From Rhodopseudomonas telluris (GTDB taxonomy: Bacteria; Pseudomonadota; Alphaproteobacteria; Rhizobiales; Xanthobacteraceae), in NCBI RefSeq assembly GCF_042432815.1, contig NZ_JBHLWM010000006.1, positions 79,532-143,531 on the forward strand: a stretch of 64,000 bases of DNA, in the 5' to 3' direction. This document shows positions 17,918 through 27,850 of the stretch, piece after piece; positions within the stretch are counted from its first letter, which is position 1; every line of letters begins with the position of its first letter. The notes beneath the pieces were generated by a model. The model was not told the origin of the DNA, made no database searches, and worked only from the letters and a program-made list of their open reading frames with translations. Both the position numbers and the translations under genes were made by a program.

Positions 17918-19123
17918 CTACTCGTTCAGCACATCGCCGAACAACTCCCACGAGGTGCCGTTGAAGCGCGCCATCTGCAACTGCCGGATCGGCGTGCGCT
18001 GATCGGGCGACATCTGCAGCTTGATGCCGGGCAGCAGCATCGGCAGTTCGACGCCGTCGAGCGACTCCGCCTGCTTCATCAGATTCGCCCGCGTGAGATC
18101 GTCGCCGGAGCGGCGCAGCACCAGCTCCATCATCTGCGCGAAAGTGTAGCCGGAGACGTTGAAGATATCGGCCGGATCGGCCCCCGCATTGTAGGTCTTC
18201 ATCCAGCTCCGCCATTGCTGCATGCCGGGATCGTCGGCCCAGCGCGGATCGCCCGGATCCTTCAGATAAGCGCCGGTGACGATGCCGACCGCATTCTCCA
18301 GCCCCGCCGGCTTGAGCACCGAGCCGACCGAATTCGACACCGCCGGCAGGATGATCTGCGGCTTCCAGCCGAGCTCGGCGGCCTTCTTGATCACCTGCGC
18401 GGCGAATTTCGGCGTGCACTCGTTGAACAGCACGTCGGCGCCGGCGGCCTTGAACTTGACGATCTGCGAGTCGACGGTCGGATCGGTGGACTCGTAAACC
18501 GCCTCCGACACGATCTGGTCGACATGCTCGCCCAGCCCTTCCTTGAAGCCGGCGAGATAATCGCGGCCGGCTTCTTCGGCCGGTGTGATCACCGCGATCC
18601 TGGCGCCCGGCTTGTTGGCGAGAATCCACTTCGCGTAGATCTTGCCTTCGGTCCTGTAGGTCGGCTGCGAACCGGTGCTCCACGGGAAATGCGCGGCGTC
18701 GTTCCAGCGGCTCGCGCCGCTGAACGGAAACAGCTGCGGGATCTTCTTGAGGTTGAGATATTTCTGCACCGCGATGTTCGGCCCGGTGCCGAGGATCGAG
18801 AACATCGCCAGCACCTCGTCGCTTTCGGCGAGCCGCCGGACCTGCTCGACCGTCTTGGCCGGCGAATAGGCATCGTCCATGCTGAGCAGCTCGACCTTGC
18901 GGCCGTTGATGCCGCCCTTGTCGTTCAGCATCTTGAAGTAAGCGGCCTCGGCGCGGCCGATCGCCGAATAGGCCGACGCCGGGCCCGAATACGGCATGGT
19001 CTGGCCGAGCTTGATGACGCTGTCGGTGGCGCCCGAATCATAGCTGCCGGCCGCAATCGCCGCACCCGTGCCGGCCGCAACCCACAGGGTCGCGCCGACG
19101 AGCATTCGCTGCAAGTACGTCAT
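17918..19123 (-). CDS. Periplasmic amino-acid/amide-type ABC substrate-binding protein
   Basis: 401 aa. The start at 19123 (MTYLQRMLVG) follows AGGAGGAGA, and the longer frame upstream lacks a site. A signal peptide covers about residues 1-25. The mature protein begins SYDSGATDSVIKLGQTMPYS and carries type-1 periplasmic (LivJ/HAAT family) features: GRAEAAYFKMLNDKGGINGR and KVELLSMDDAYSPAKTVEQV. No permease or ATPase gene is adjacent, so it must use a transporter encoded elsewhere or act as a sensor component. Pairing with the CoA-transferase gene suggests a carboxylic acid ligand. Confidence 0.85.
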   Translation of the reverse strand: MTYLQRMLVGATLWVAAGTGAAIAAGSYDSGATDSVIKLGQTMPYSGPASAYSAIGRAEAAYFKMLNDKGGINGRKVELLSMDDAYSPAKTVEQVRRLAESDEVLAMFSILGTGPNIAVQKYLNLKKIPQLFPFSGASRWNDAAHFPWSTGSQPTYRTEGKIYAKWILANKPGARIAVITPAEEAGRDYLAGFKEGLGEHVDQIVSEAVYESTDPTVDSQIVKFKAAGADVLFNECTPKFAAQVIKKAAELGWKPQIILPAVSNSVGSVLKPAGLENAVGIVTGAYLKDPGDPRWADDPGMQQWRSWMKTYNAGADPADIFNVSGYTFAQMMELVLRRSGDDLTRANLMKQAESLDGVELPMLLPGIKLQMSPDQRTPIRQLQMARFNGTSWELFGDVLNE

Positions 19124-19410
19124 GTCTCCTCCTGGTCCGCTTTGCATCGTCTGCGCGAGGCTTGCGGTGCACTCCCTCGCAGCCATGCAGCTGCGATCAG
19201 CGCGGCCCCAGCCAGAACTATTCGACCGAGACGCGCGCTTGCTTATTGGCGAGCCGGGCGGCTCACGCGTTCAGGCAAGCATACATGTTCGATCGCGACT
19301 GTGACGTACCCTCAGCCGCGCATCCGCATGTGATTTTTGCAGGGTAGGGATTTGGAAGTGCCTCTGACGGACTCCGATCTCGCGGGCTAGACCGCCCGCA
19401 ACAGGAACGA

Positions 19411-19516
19411 CCTCATGGTGAGGAGGCGCGAAGCGCCGTCTCGAACCATGCGACACGGGCACTCCGTGGTTCATCCTTCGAGACGCCCGGCTTCGCCGGG
19501 CTCCTCAGGATGAGGG
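19411..19516 (+). repeat. Long dispersed repeat, copy A (about 106 bp)
   Basis: It runs from CCTCATGGTGAGGAGGCGCG to CTCCTCAGGATGAGGG. Inside it are the hairpin-forming blocks GCGCGAAGCGCCGTCTCGAA and CCCGGCTTCGCCGGG. A closely matching copy lies in reverse orientation at 37264-37369. The rest of the stretch 19124-19601, upstream of the solute-binding protein gene and downstream of the cyanase gene, contains no gene that I can support. Confidence 0.8.
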
Positions 19517-19601
19517 GGCAGTGCGCTTGGAAACGCTGCCTTGCTTCAATCGATCGATGAAGCGCTATAGCTGGACTTCTAGGACAGTTCGGCGCCCCGC
19601 C

Positions 19602-20090
19602 TCACTCTTCCTTGAAGCCGTACTCCTGATTGTTGCCGGTCGCGCCGTAGTACTTGTAGGGCAGGAACTTGCCCGACATCGTGATCTTGACGCGGTCGCC
19701 CTTCGGATTTGGCAAGCGGTCCATCACCATGTCAAAGTCGATCGCCGACATGATGCCGTCGCCGAATTCTTCCTCGATCAGCGCCTTCCAGGCCGGGCCA
19801 TTGATCATCACCAGCTCGTAGAAGCGATAGATCAGCGGGTCGGTCGGCGGCATGGTGATGCCCTCGCCGCGCATCGGCACCTCGTTGAGCATCGCGGTCT
19901 CGACCTTGGAGAGGCCGAACAGCTCGGCGGCGGCGGCGGCTTGCGGCTTGGTGAGCTTCATCTGGCCCAGGATGGCGCCGACCACCAGCACTTCGGAATG
20001 GCCGCCGATCTTTTCGCAGATGTACTTCCAGGTCCAGCCCTTCTCGCGCTTGAGGTCGAGCAGCTTTTCGGTGAGTTGCGCACGCTTCAT
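19602..20090 (-). CDS. cynS: Cyanate hydratase (cyanase)
   Basis: 162 aa (156 in E. coli). Catalyses bicarbonate-dependent decomposition of cyanate to ammonia and CO2 in the cytoplasm as a decamer. The N-terminal helical domain (KREKGWTWKYICEKIGGHSE) precedes the catalytic domain. The catalytic triad of the family is present: Arg89 and Glu92 in YRFYEL and Ser115 in GIMSAIDF. It is the last gene of the leftward transporter-cyanase operon, 42 bp after the ATPase gene. Ammonia release explains the sigma-54 (nitrogen-type) promoter of the operon. Confidence 0.97.
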   Translation of the reverse strand: MKRAQLTEKLLDLKREKGWTWKYICEKIGGHSEVLVVGAILGQMKLTKPQAAAAAELFGLSKVETAMLNEVPMRGEGITMPPTDPLIYRFYELVMINGPAWKALIEEEFGDGIMSAIDFDMVMDRLPNPKGDRVKITMSGKFLPYKYYGATGNNQEYGFKEE

Positions 20091-20132
20091 GGTCGGTCTC
20101 CTTGGCAGATAGCGGTGTTCGATGAGGGTGGA

Positions 20133-21047
20133 TCAGCGGGCGCGGAGCTGTGCCGCGCCGGGGACGGCGACGCCGCTCGGTTGCGGCACCAGCGCCGGCT
20201 CGGCGAGTCCGGGGCGGACCAGCGGGACATTGCGCGGATCGTGCTGCGGATTTTCGGCGGCGAAGGTCTTGCTGCGCGTCACCAGGAAATCGATGATGTG
20301 GTTGCGCAGCGCGTAGTAATAAGGATGGCGGTGCAGATCGATGCGGGCGCGATCCTTCGGCAGCGGGTTCTCGACGATCTCGGCCACCACCGCGCCGGGG
20401 CCGTTGGTCATCAGGAAGATCTTGTCGGCGAGATACATTGCCTCGTCGACGTCGTGCGTGATCATAAAGGTGGTCTGCCCGGTCTCGAGGCAGATGCGCC
20501 TCACCTCGTCCTGCAGCGAACCGCGGGTCAGCGCGTCGAGCGCCGAGAACGGCTCGTCCATCAGCATGATCTTCGGCGTGATGCTGAGCGCGCGGGCGAT
20601 GCCGACGCGCTGCTTCATGCCGCCCGACAGCTCCGACGGCCGCTTGTGTTCGGAGCCGGTGAGGCCGACGAGATCGATGAATTGCTGCGCATGGGCGCGG
20701 ACCTTGGCCTTGTCCCACTTGCGCCACTTCGAACTCACCGCATAGGCGACATTGCCCATCACGGTGCGCCACGGCAGCAGCGCGTGGCTCTGGAAGATCA
20801 CCGCGCGATCCAGGCTGGTGCCCTCGATCGCCTGGCCGTCGACGATCACCGCGCCCTCGCTCGGCTGGTCGAGCCCCGCCAGGATGTTGAGCACCGTGGT
20901 CTTGCCGCAGCCCGAGTGGCCGATGACGCAGCCGAACTCGCCGCGCGGCAGCGACAGCCACAGATCCTCGAAGATCGTCGTCTGCCCGCCCCCCGCCGCC
21001 GGATAGCGCTTGGCGATACCCTCGATCGAAATGAACTTGTCGATCAT
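20133..21047 (-). CDS. Cyanate/nitrate-type ABC transporter ATP-binding protein
   Basis: 304 aa. The start at 21047 (MIDKFISIEG) follows GGAGTGAG and lies 5 bp beyond the permease stop. It has Walker A GHSGCGKTT (about 43-51), signature LSGGMKQRVGIARAL, Walker B IMLMDEPFSALD and the switch His in MITHDVDEA. It belongs to the NrtD/SsuB/TauB group (nitrate, sulfonate, taurine, cyanate importers). The adjacent cyanase points to cyanate as cargo. The C-terminal 50 residues beyond the ATPase core have no recognised motif. Confidence 0.9.
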   Translation of the reverse strand: MIDKFISIEGIAKRYPAAGGGQTTIFEDLWLSLPRGEFGCVIGHSGCGKTTVLNILAGLDQPSEGAVIVDGQAIEGTSLDRAVIFQSHALLPWRTVMGNVAYAVSSKWRKWDKAKVRAHAQQFIDLVGLTGSEHKRPSELSGGMKQRVGIARALSITPKIMLMDEPFSALDALTRGSLQDEVRRICLETGQTTFMITHDVDEAMYLADKIFLMTNGPGAVVAEIVENPLPKDRARIDLHRHPYYYALRNHIIDFLVTRSKTFAAENPQHDPRNVPLVRPGLAEPALVPQPSGVAVPGAAQLRAR

Positions 21048-21052
21048 GGCGC

Positions 21053-21892
21053 TCACTCCGGAAACGTCACGAGACGAGTGCACTGCGCGAGGACCTGATC
21101 GAGGATCATCCCAACCACCCCGATCGACAGAATAGCGATAATCACATTCACTATCGATAAGTTATTCCATTCGTTCCAGACGAAGTACCCTATACCCGTA
21201 CCCCCTACTAACATCTCGGCTGCGACGATAACCAGCCAGGCGATGCCGATCGAGATGCGCATGCCCGTGAGGATGGTCGGTGCCGCGGCCGGCAGGATGA
21301 CCGTGAAAGCGCGGCGGACGGTGCCGACTTCCAGCGTGCGGGCGACGTTGACCCATTCCTTACGCACCGAGGCGACGCCGAACACGGTGTTGAGCAGCAT
21401 CGGCCATATCGAGCAGATGAAGATCACGAAGATTGCCGAAAGGCCGGAGTCCTTGATGGTGTAGAGCGCCAGCGGCATCCAGGCGAGCGGCGAGATCGGC
21501 TTCAGCACCTGGATGAAAGGATCGAGCGCCTTGCTCATCAGCGGCGACATCCCGATGAGGAAGCCGAGCGGGATCGCCACCGCGACGGCCAGCAAGTAAC
21601 CGGCCATCACCCGCGCGATCGAATAGCCGAGCTGGATGCCGAGCCCCTTGTCGTTAGGGCCGTTATCGTAGAACGGCCGCTTGAGATGCTCCCACAGCTT
21701 GGCGCCGACATCGAGCGGGCCGGGCATCGCCGATTTACCTTGCGTGGCCGTGAGTCCCATCAGCTTGGCGTATTCGGGATTCATCGCGGCCGTCGAGCCA
21801 CTACCACGTGTGGCCAGGTGCCAGGCGCCGATGAAGCTGAGAAACAGCACCATCGACACCACGGCAGCGCGCAGCGTCAGGGACTTCGCCAT
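21053..21892 (-). CDS. Cyanate/nitrate-type ABC transporter permease
   Basis: 279 aa with about six membrane segments. The first is near residues 8-28, and the binding-protein-dependent transport loop follows LEVGTVRRAFTVILPAAAP (EAA-like, about 185-205). NrtB-like conserved stretch MLVGGTGIGYFVWNEWNNLS is present near 225-245. That stretch and the next helix are encoded by an unusual run of rare codons (21126-21212), unlike the rest of the gene. It lies between the binding-protein gene (4 bp gap) and the ATPase gene, so the three-gene importer is complete. Confidence 0.9.
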   Translation of the reverse strand: MAKSLTLRAAVVSMVLFLSFIGAWHLATRGSGSTAAMNPEYAKLMGLTATQGKSAMPGPLDVGAKLWEHLKRPFYDNGPNDKGLGIQLGYSIARVMAGYLLAVAVAIPLGFLIGMSPLMSKALDPFIQVLKPISPLAWMPLALYTIKDSGLSAIFVIFICSIWPMLLNTVFGVASVRKEWVNVARTLEVGTVRRAFTVILPAAAPTILTGMRISIGIAWLVIVAAEMLVGGTGIGYFVWNEWNNLSIVNVIIAILSIGVVGMILDQVLAQCTRLVTFPE

Positions 21893-21896
21893 CGCC

Positions 21897-23282
21897 TTAC
21901 GACGCCTTCTTGATCTTGAAGCTGGCGAGGTAATCGTCGGGCTTCTGCGGATCGAAGCTCTTGCCCATCACGGTGAAGGATTTGTACGAGGTGGCCGGCG
22001 GCGTCAGCCCCATCTCCTTCATCACCTTGGCGGTGTCGGTGGCGAGATAGACCTGCTCGGCAACGGCCTTGTAGTCGACGTCGCCCTTGATCTGTCCCCA
22101 ACGCTTCATCTGGGTCATGATCCACACTGCGAAGGACTGCCAGGGGAACGGATCGAAATCGACGCGCTTCGGATCGGTCTTCACTTCGCCGAGGCCGTCC
22201 GCATAGGTGCCGGTCAGCACCTGCTCGACCACTGTCACCGGCGCGTTGAGATAGTTCGCCGGCGCGATCGCCTCGGCGATCGACTTGCGGTTCTCCGCCT
22301 TCGACGCATAGGCGGTGGCATCGACGATGGCCCGCGTCAGCGCCGCGAACGAGTTCGGCGCGGTGGTGATGAACTCGCGGCTGGCCGCAAAGCTGCAGCA
22401 GGGATGGCCGTCCCAGATCTCCTTGGACAGGATGTGCATGAAGCCGACGCCATCATAAATGGCGCGCTGGCAGATGTTGTCCGGCGCCAGGAAGCCGTCG
22501 ATATTGTCTGCTCGCAAATTGGCCACCATCTCGGGCGGCGGCACCGAACGGATCTGGACGTCCTGGTCCGGATCGAGGCCATGCTCGGCGAGATAATAGC
22601 GCAGCAGATAGTTGTGCATCGAATAGTCGAACGGCACCGCCAGCTTCATGCCCTTCCACAGCTTCGGATCGCGTTTGTCCTTGTGCTTGGTGGCGAGCGT
22701 GATGCCCTGGCCGTTGATGTTCTCGATCGCCGGCACGGTGAACGGCACCGCATTGGCGCCGAGCCCGAGTGTGATGGCGATCGGCATCGGCGCCAGCATG
22801 TGGGCGGCGTCGTATTCCTTGTTCATGGTCTTGTCGCGCACCACGGCCCAGCCGGCGGTCTTGACCACTTCGACATTAAGGCCGTGCTTGGCGTAAAAGC
22901 CCATTGGCGCGCCCATGATGATCGGCGTCGCGCAGGTGATTGGGATGAAGCCGACCTTGAGGTCCTTCTTCTCCAACGGGCCGCCTTGCGCGAACACTTC
23001 GGTGGCGATGCCAAGCGGAAAGAACTGCGAGATCGCCGCCAGCGCGGTGCCGGCACCGACCGCCTTGAGGAACGCGCGGCGCGAGGCGTCCTGCGGAAAC
23101 ATCGCGCGCATCACCGCCGAGGCGACGACGCCCTCGAACCGGTTGTCTTCGCTCTCCAGCATCGGCTGCTGCGCCAGCGTCGCCGTCTCGGCGGCGTGCT
23201 CTGCCTCGCTGGCGTGCTGACCACAGCTGCAGCCTGCGCCGAGGCGACGGTCGGGATCGAACGGATTGTCGAACGTGGACAT
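21897..23282 (-). CDS. Cyanate/nitrate-type ABC substrate-binding protein, Tat-exported
   Basis: 461 aa. The start at 23282 (MSTFDNPFDPDRRLG) has GGAGG 6 nt upstream and sits about 20 nt downstream of the predicted sigma-54 start site. The leader is long: a Cys-rich stretch AGCSCGQHASEAEHAAE (about 16-32), then a twin-arginine motif SRRAFLKAVGAG at 68-78 with a hydrophobic core. The mature part is NrtA/CynA-like (DLKVGFIPITCATPIIMGAP, then FYAKHGLNVEVVKTAGWAV). Substrate by context is cyanate. Nitrate or bicarbonate relatives exist, so ligand identity is inferred from the cyanase gene. Confidence 0.9.
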   Translation of the reverse strand: MSTFDNPFDPDRRLGAGCSCGQHASEAEHAAETATLAQQPMLESEDNRFEGVVASAVMRAMFPQDASRRAFLKAVGAGTALAAISQFFPLGIATEVFAQGGPLEKKDLKVGFIPITCATPIIMGAPMGFYAKHGLNVEVVKTAGWAVVRDKTMNKEYDAAHMLAPMPIAITLGLGANAVPFTVPAIENINGQGITLATKHKDKRDPKLWKGMKLAVPFDYSMHNYLLRYYLAEHGLDPDQDVQIRSVPPPEMVANLRADNIDGFLAPDNICQRAIYDGVGFMHILSKEIWDGHPCCSFAASREFITTAPNSFAALTRAIVDATAYASKAENRKSIAEAIAPANYLNAPVTVVEQVLTGTYADGLGEVKTDPKRVDFDPFPWQSFAVWIMTQMKRWGQIKGDVDYKAVAEQVYLATDTAKVMKEMGLTPPATSYKSFTVMGKSFDPQKPDDYLASFKIKKAS

Positions 23283-23315
23283 GAGCCCTCCTGCGGTGAC
23301 GTCGGGCTCGGTTAC

Positions 23316-23330
23316 GCAAGGAGTGTGCCA
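23316..23330 (-). promoter_or_regulatory. Sigma-54 (-24/-12) promoter of the cyanate operon
   Basis: On the - strand the sequence is TGGCAC-ACTCC-TTGC, an exact match to the -24 and -12 blocks with canonical spacing. Transcription should start near 23305, giving a short leader to the ATG at 23282. The divergent gene starting at 23444 encodes a sigma-54 activator. Confidence 0.88.
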
Positions 23331-23384
23331 GCGCCTCGCAGGAGATTTCGCAAGCCGATTCAGCGGCCGGGCGGATTTGGCTTC

Positions 23385-23428
23385 TACGAAATTTCGTATT
23401 ATACGAAAGTTCGTAGGTCGATTACGAA
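23385..23428. promoter_or_regulatory. Twin dyad activator sites between the cyanate operon and the activator gene
   Basis: There are two copies of TACGAA-N2-TTCGTA: 23385-23398 (N2 = AT, itself a perfect 14-bp palindrome) and 23402-23415 (N2 = AG). Their starts are 17 bp apart. A further half site TACGAA lies at 23423-23428, 16 bp before the activator ATG. Placed about 55-85 bp upstream of the -24 box, they are positioned as an upstream activating sequence and could also give autoregulation. Binding by the neighbouring activator is inference. Confidence 0.75.
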
Positions 23429-23443
23429 TTCTCGGAGCTTGCA

Positions 23444-25366
<1,923 letters not shown>

Positions 25367-25393
25367 GCGCGGCACTGACTGCGGCGGGACCGA

Positions 25394-26794
25394 TCAGCCG
25401 ATCGGCGGCCGCCTCGTGTGCCAGTCGGTGATCGACTGATAGGCGTGCCCGGCGCGCGCCAGCACATGCTCCGACAAATGCGGCCCGACCAGCTGGAAGC
25501 TGAGCGGCATCGCATCGCTCGACATTCCCATCGGCATGGTGATGGTTGGGCTGCCGCTGAAATCGAACGGCGCGGTGAAGCGCAGGATGTTCAACAGCAC
25601 GTTCGGATCGGCGCCGTATTCGCCCATCTTAGTCAGGGTCGGGATCGGCACCGGCATGGTCGGTACCAGCAACAGATCGATGTCCTCGAACAGTGCGGCC
25701 AGCGCGCCGGTGAATTTCAGCCGCTCGTGGTGAATCGCGGCGATCTCGACGCCGGTCATCGTGTGGCCCTGGTCGATCAGCTGCGCCAGATCGGGGCCGT
25801 ATTCGGATTTGCGCGACGGATAAGTCGCCAGATGCGCTTCGGCGGTTTCGACCGAGCACATCGGGATCCATTGGCTGACCAACTTTTCGTAAGCGGGAAA
25901 CCTCACCTCGCGGATGCCGGCGCCGAGCGCCGCCAGCGCGCGTTCGGCTTCAATTAGCGCCTTGACGACCTGCGGATCGATGCCGTCCTGCGTGTAGCTG
26001 CGGTCGACGCCGATCCGCAGCCCGCGCATGCCACCACCGAGCTGCGCCAGATAGTTCGGCACCGGCGCCTGCAGTGCGGTCGGATCGTTCGGATCGGCGC
26101 CGGCGATCACGCCGAGCATCGCCGCGGCATCGGCCGCGCTGCGGCACATCGGGCCGACGTGATCGAGCGAGTCCGCCAGCGGAAACACGCCGTAGCGGCT
26201 GACGCGTCCCCAGGTCGGTTTGATACCTGTGAGGCCGCAGGTCGCCGACGGAAACCGGATCGAGCCGCCGGTGTCGCTGCCGATCGCGCCGTAGCACAGG
26301 CCCGCGGAGGTGGCGACGCCCGAACCGCTCGACGACGAGCCGACCCAGTGATCGGCGCTCCACGGATTGAGCGGCGCATCGTCCTCCGGATGATGGCTGG
26401 TGTAGGCGCCCTCGGTCATCTTCAGCTTGCCGATCGAGATCGCGCCGCCGAGTTCGAGGCGGTCGACCACGGTCGCGTTGTGGGACGGCACGAATTTGGC
26501 GTGGATCATGGTGCCGCCGCCGGTCGGCGCGAACGCCGTGTAGCACAAGTCCTTCAACCCGATCGGCACGCCGTGGAGCGGGCCGCGGTGGATGCCCTTG
26601 GCGATCTCGTCATCCGCCTTCTTCGCCTGTCGCAGCGCGCGCTCGCCGAGCACCGTCATGTACGCGTTGAACCGTTTGTCGAACTGCGCGATGCGATCGA
26701 GCGAGGCCTGCGTCACCTCGGAGGGCTTCAACTCCCTGCGGCGGTACAGGTCCGATAATTCGGTGATCGACTTGTAGTGCAGCTCTGCGGTCAT
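25394..26794 (-). CDS. Amidase signature family enzyme (distal amidase)
   Basis: 466 aa, start at 26794 (MTAELHYKSITELSDLYRR). Ser-cisSer-Lys hydrolase: the catalytic Lys is in GVPIGLKDLCYT, and the Ser-rich stretch is GSSSSGSGVATSAGLCYGAI followed by GSDTGGSIRFPSATCGLTG. The reaction is hydrolysis of a carboxamide to acid and ammonia in the cytoplasm. It is a clear paralogue of the amidase at 33671-35071 (similar start ELHYKS / DLHYRG and similar motifs). It lies downstream of the SDR gene in the same direction but across a 225-bp gap with a hairpin repeat, so it may have its own promoter. Confidence 0.9.
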   Translation of the reverse strand: MTAELHYKSITELSDLYRRRELKPSEVTQASLDRIAQFDKRFNAYMTVLGERALRQAKKADDEIAKGIHRGPLHGVPIGLKDLCYTAFAPTGGGTMIHAKFVPSHNATVVDRLELGGAISIGKLKMTEGAYTSHHPEDDAPLNPWSADHWVGSSSSGSGVATSAGLCYGAIGSDTGGSIRFPSATCGLTGIKPTWGRVSRYGVFPLADSLDHVGPMCRSAADAAAMLGVIAGADPNDPTALQAPVPNYLAQLGGGMRGLRIGVDRSYTQDGIDPQVVKALIEAERALAALGAGIREVRFPAYEKLVSQWIPMCSVETAEAHLATYPSRKSEYGPDLAQLIDQGHTMTGVEIAAIHHERLKFTGALAALFEDIDLLLVPTMPVPIPTLTKMGEYGADPNVLLNILRFTAPFDFSGSPTITMPMGMSSDAMPLSFQLVGPHLSEHVLARAGHAYQSITDWHTRRPPIG

Positions 26795-26894
26795 TGTTGA
26801 CGCCTTGTTGTTGGGTGCGTTTCCTCGTTCGGCGTGATCCAAAGACTGCGCCGCTTCATTTCATGCTCGACTAGGCTGGAATGACGGGGCATCA

Positions 26895-26982
26895 CCCGTC
26901 ATTGCGAGGAGCGAAGCGACGAAGCAATCCAGCCCCGTGCAATTCGCCTCTGGATTGCTTCGCTTCGCTCGCAATGACGGGG
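26895..26982. repeat. Long inverted repeat (dispersed hairpin element)
   Basis: The left arm begins CCCGTCATTGCGAGGAGCGA and the right arm ends GCTCGCAATGACGGGG. The inner parts GAAGCAATCCAG and CTGGATTGCTTC pair perfectly. Arms of about 35 bp enclose a loop of about 15 bp. This type (translated as LRGAKRRSNP... / ...DCFASLAMT) is widespread in Bradyrhizobium-like genomes, so the open frame over it is not a gene. Confidence 0.85.
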
Positions 26983-27019
26983 AGAGTCAGTTCCCCGTCT
27001 GTGATTGTCCAGCCGCGCG

Positions 27020-27781
27020 CTAGAATTGCACGCCCTTGGTCAGAGCGCCGTCGACCACCAGGTTGGTACCGGTGATGAAGCTCGCCGCCTTGCTGCCGAG
27101 GAATACGACGGCGTTGGCCATCTCCTGCGGCGTGCCCATGCGGCCGGTGGGATTGAGCGCCAGTGCGGCCTTGTACAGCTCGGGATTGCCGTCTTTGATC
27201 TGGTTCCAGACGCCGCCTTCGAAATAGGTGTTGCCGGGCGACACCGAGTTGGCGCGGATGTTCTTGCCGGCGAGCTGATAGGCGAGGCCTTGCGTGTAGT
27301 GAATGATCGCAGCCTTGAATGTCCCGTAGGGGCCGGCGGCGAAATCGACCTCACGACCGGACACGCTGGAGATGGTGACGATCGCGCCGGCGCCGCTCTT
27401 CTCCAGATACGGCATCGCGGCGTCGACCAGCCGCACCGTGCCCATCATGTCGGTGGCGAATTCCTTTTCCCAGCTCTCTTCGTCCTGCCCGATCGCCAGC
27501 GCGCTGACATTGGCAACGATCACATCGATGCCGCCGAGCTTGCTCGCCATATCGGCCACCCAGGCCTTCAGCGCCGGCCCGTTGGCGACATCGACCGCGC
27601 CACCGAACGCCGCGACGCCCTTGGCTTTCAGCGCCGTGATGGTGGCATCGACCTCGGCTGCGTTGCGCGCGCAGATGCCGACGTCGGCGCCCTCGGCCGC
27701 GAAGGTTTCAGCGACGGCACGGCCGATGCCTTTGGTGCCGCCGGTGACTAGCACCTTGGCGCCCTTCAATCCCAGATGCAT
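27020..27781 (-). CDS. Short-chain dehydrogenase/reductase (SDR)
   Basis: 253 aa classical SDR. The cofactor site is TGGTKGIG (about 13-20). Asp63-Val-type stretch AVDVA and NVSA follow. The catalytic Ser is about 138-139 (TISSVSG), with Tyr152 and Lys156 (PYGTFKAA). Where a second NNAG would be expected there is VANVSA, a mild variation. The C terminus ITGTNLVVDGALTKGVQF is typical. It reduces or oxidises an alcohol/ketone with NAD(P)H, substrate unknown. It is the next gene after livF in the amide operon (69 bp), so a role in processing an amide-derived acid is possible. Confidence 0.9.
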   Translation of the reverse strand: MHLGLKGAKVLVTGGTKGIGRAVAETFAAEGADVGICARNAAEVDATITALKAKGVAAFGGAVDVANGPALKAWVADMASKLGGIDVIVANVSALAIGQDEESWEKEFATDMMGTVRLVDAAMPYLEKSGAGAIVTISSVSGREVDFAAGPYGTFKAAIIHYTQGLAYQLAGKNIRANSVSPGNTYFEGGVWNQIKDGNPELYKAALALNPTGRMGTPQEMANAVVFLGSKAASFITGTNLVVDGALTKGVQF

Positions 27782-27850
27782 CTCAAACTCCCCTGTTGTG
27801 GCGCGTGCCGCCGCACGCGATGAAGTGAAACCTGCTTGCGGGGCCGTCGC

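Noticed and set aside
26881..27075. Open frame with LRGAKRRSNP...DCFASLAMT.
   Set aside because: It lies on the inverted repeat at 26895-26982; such frames are repeat artefacts.
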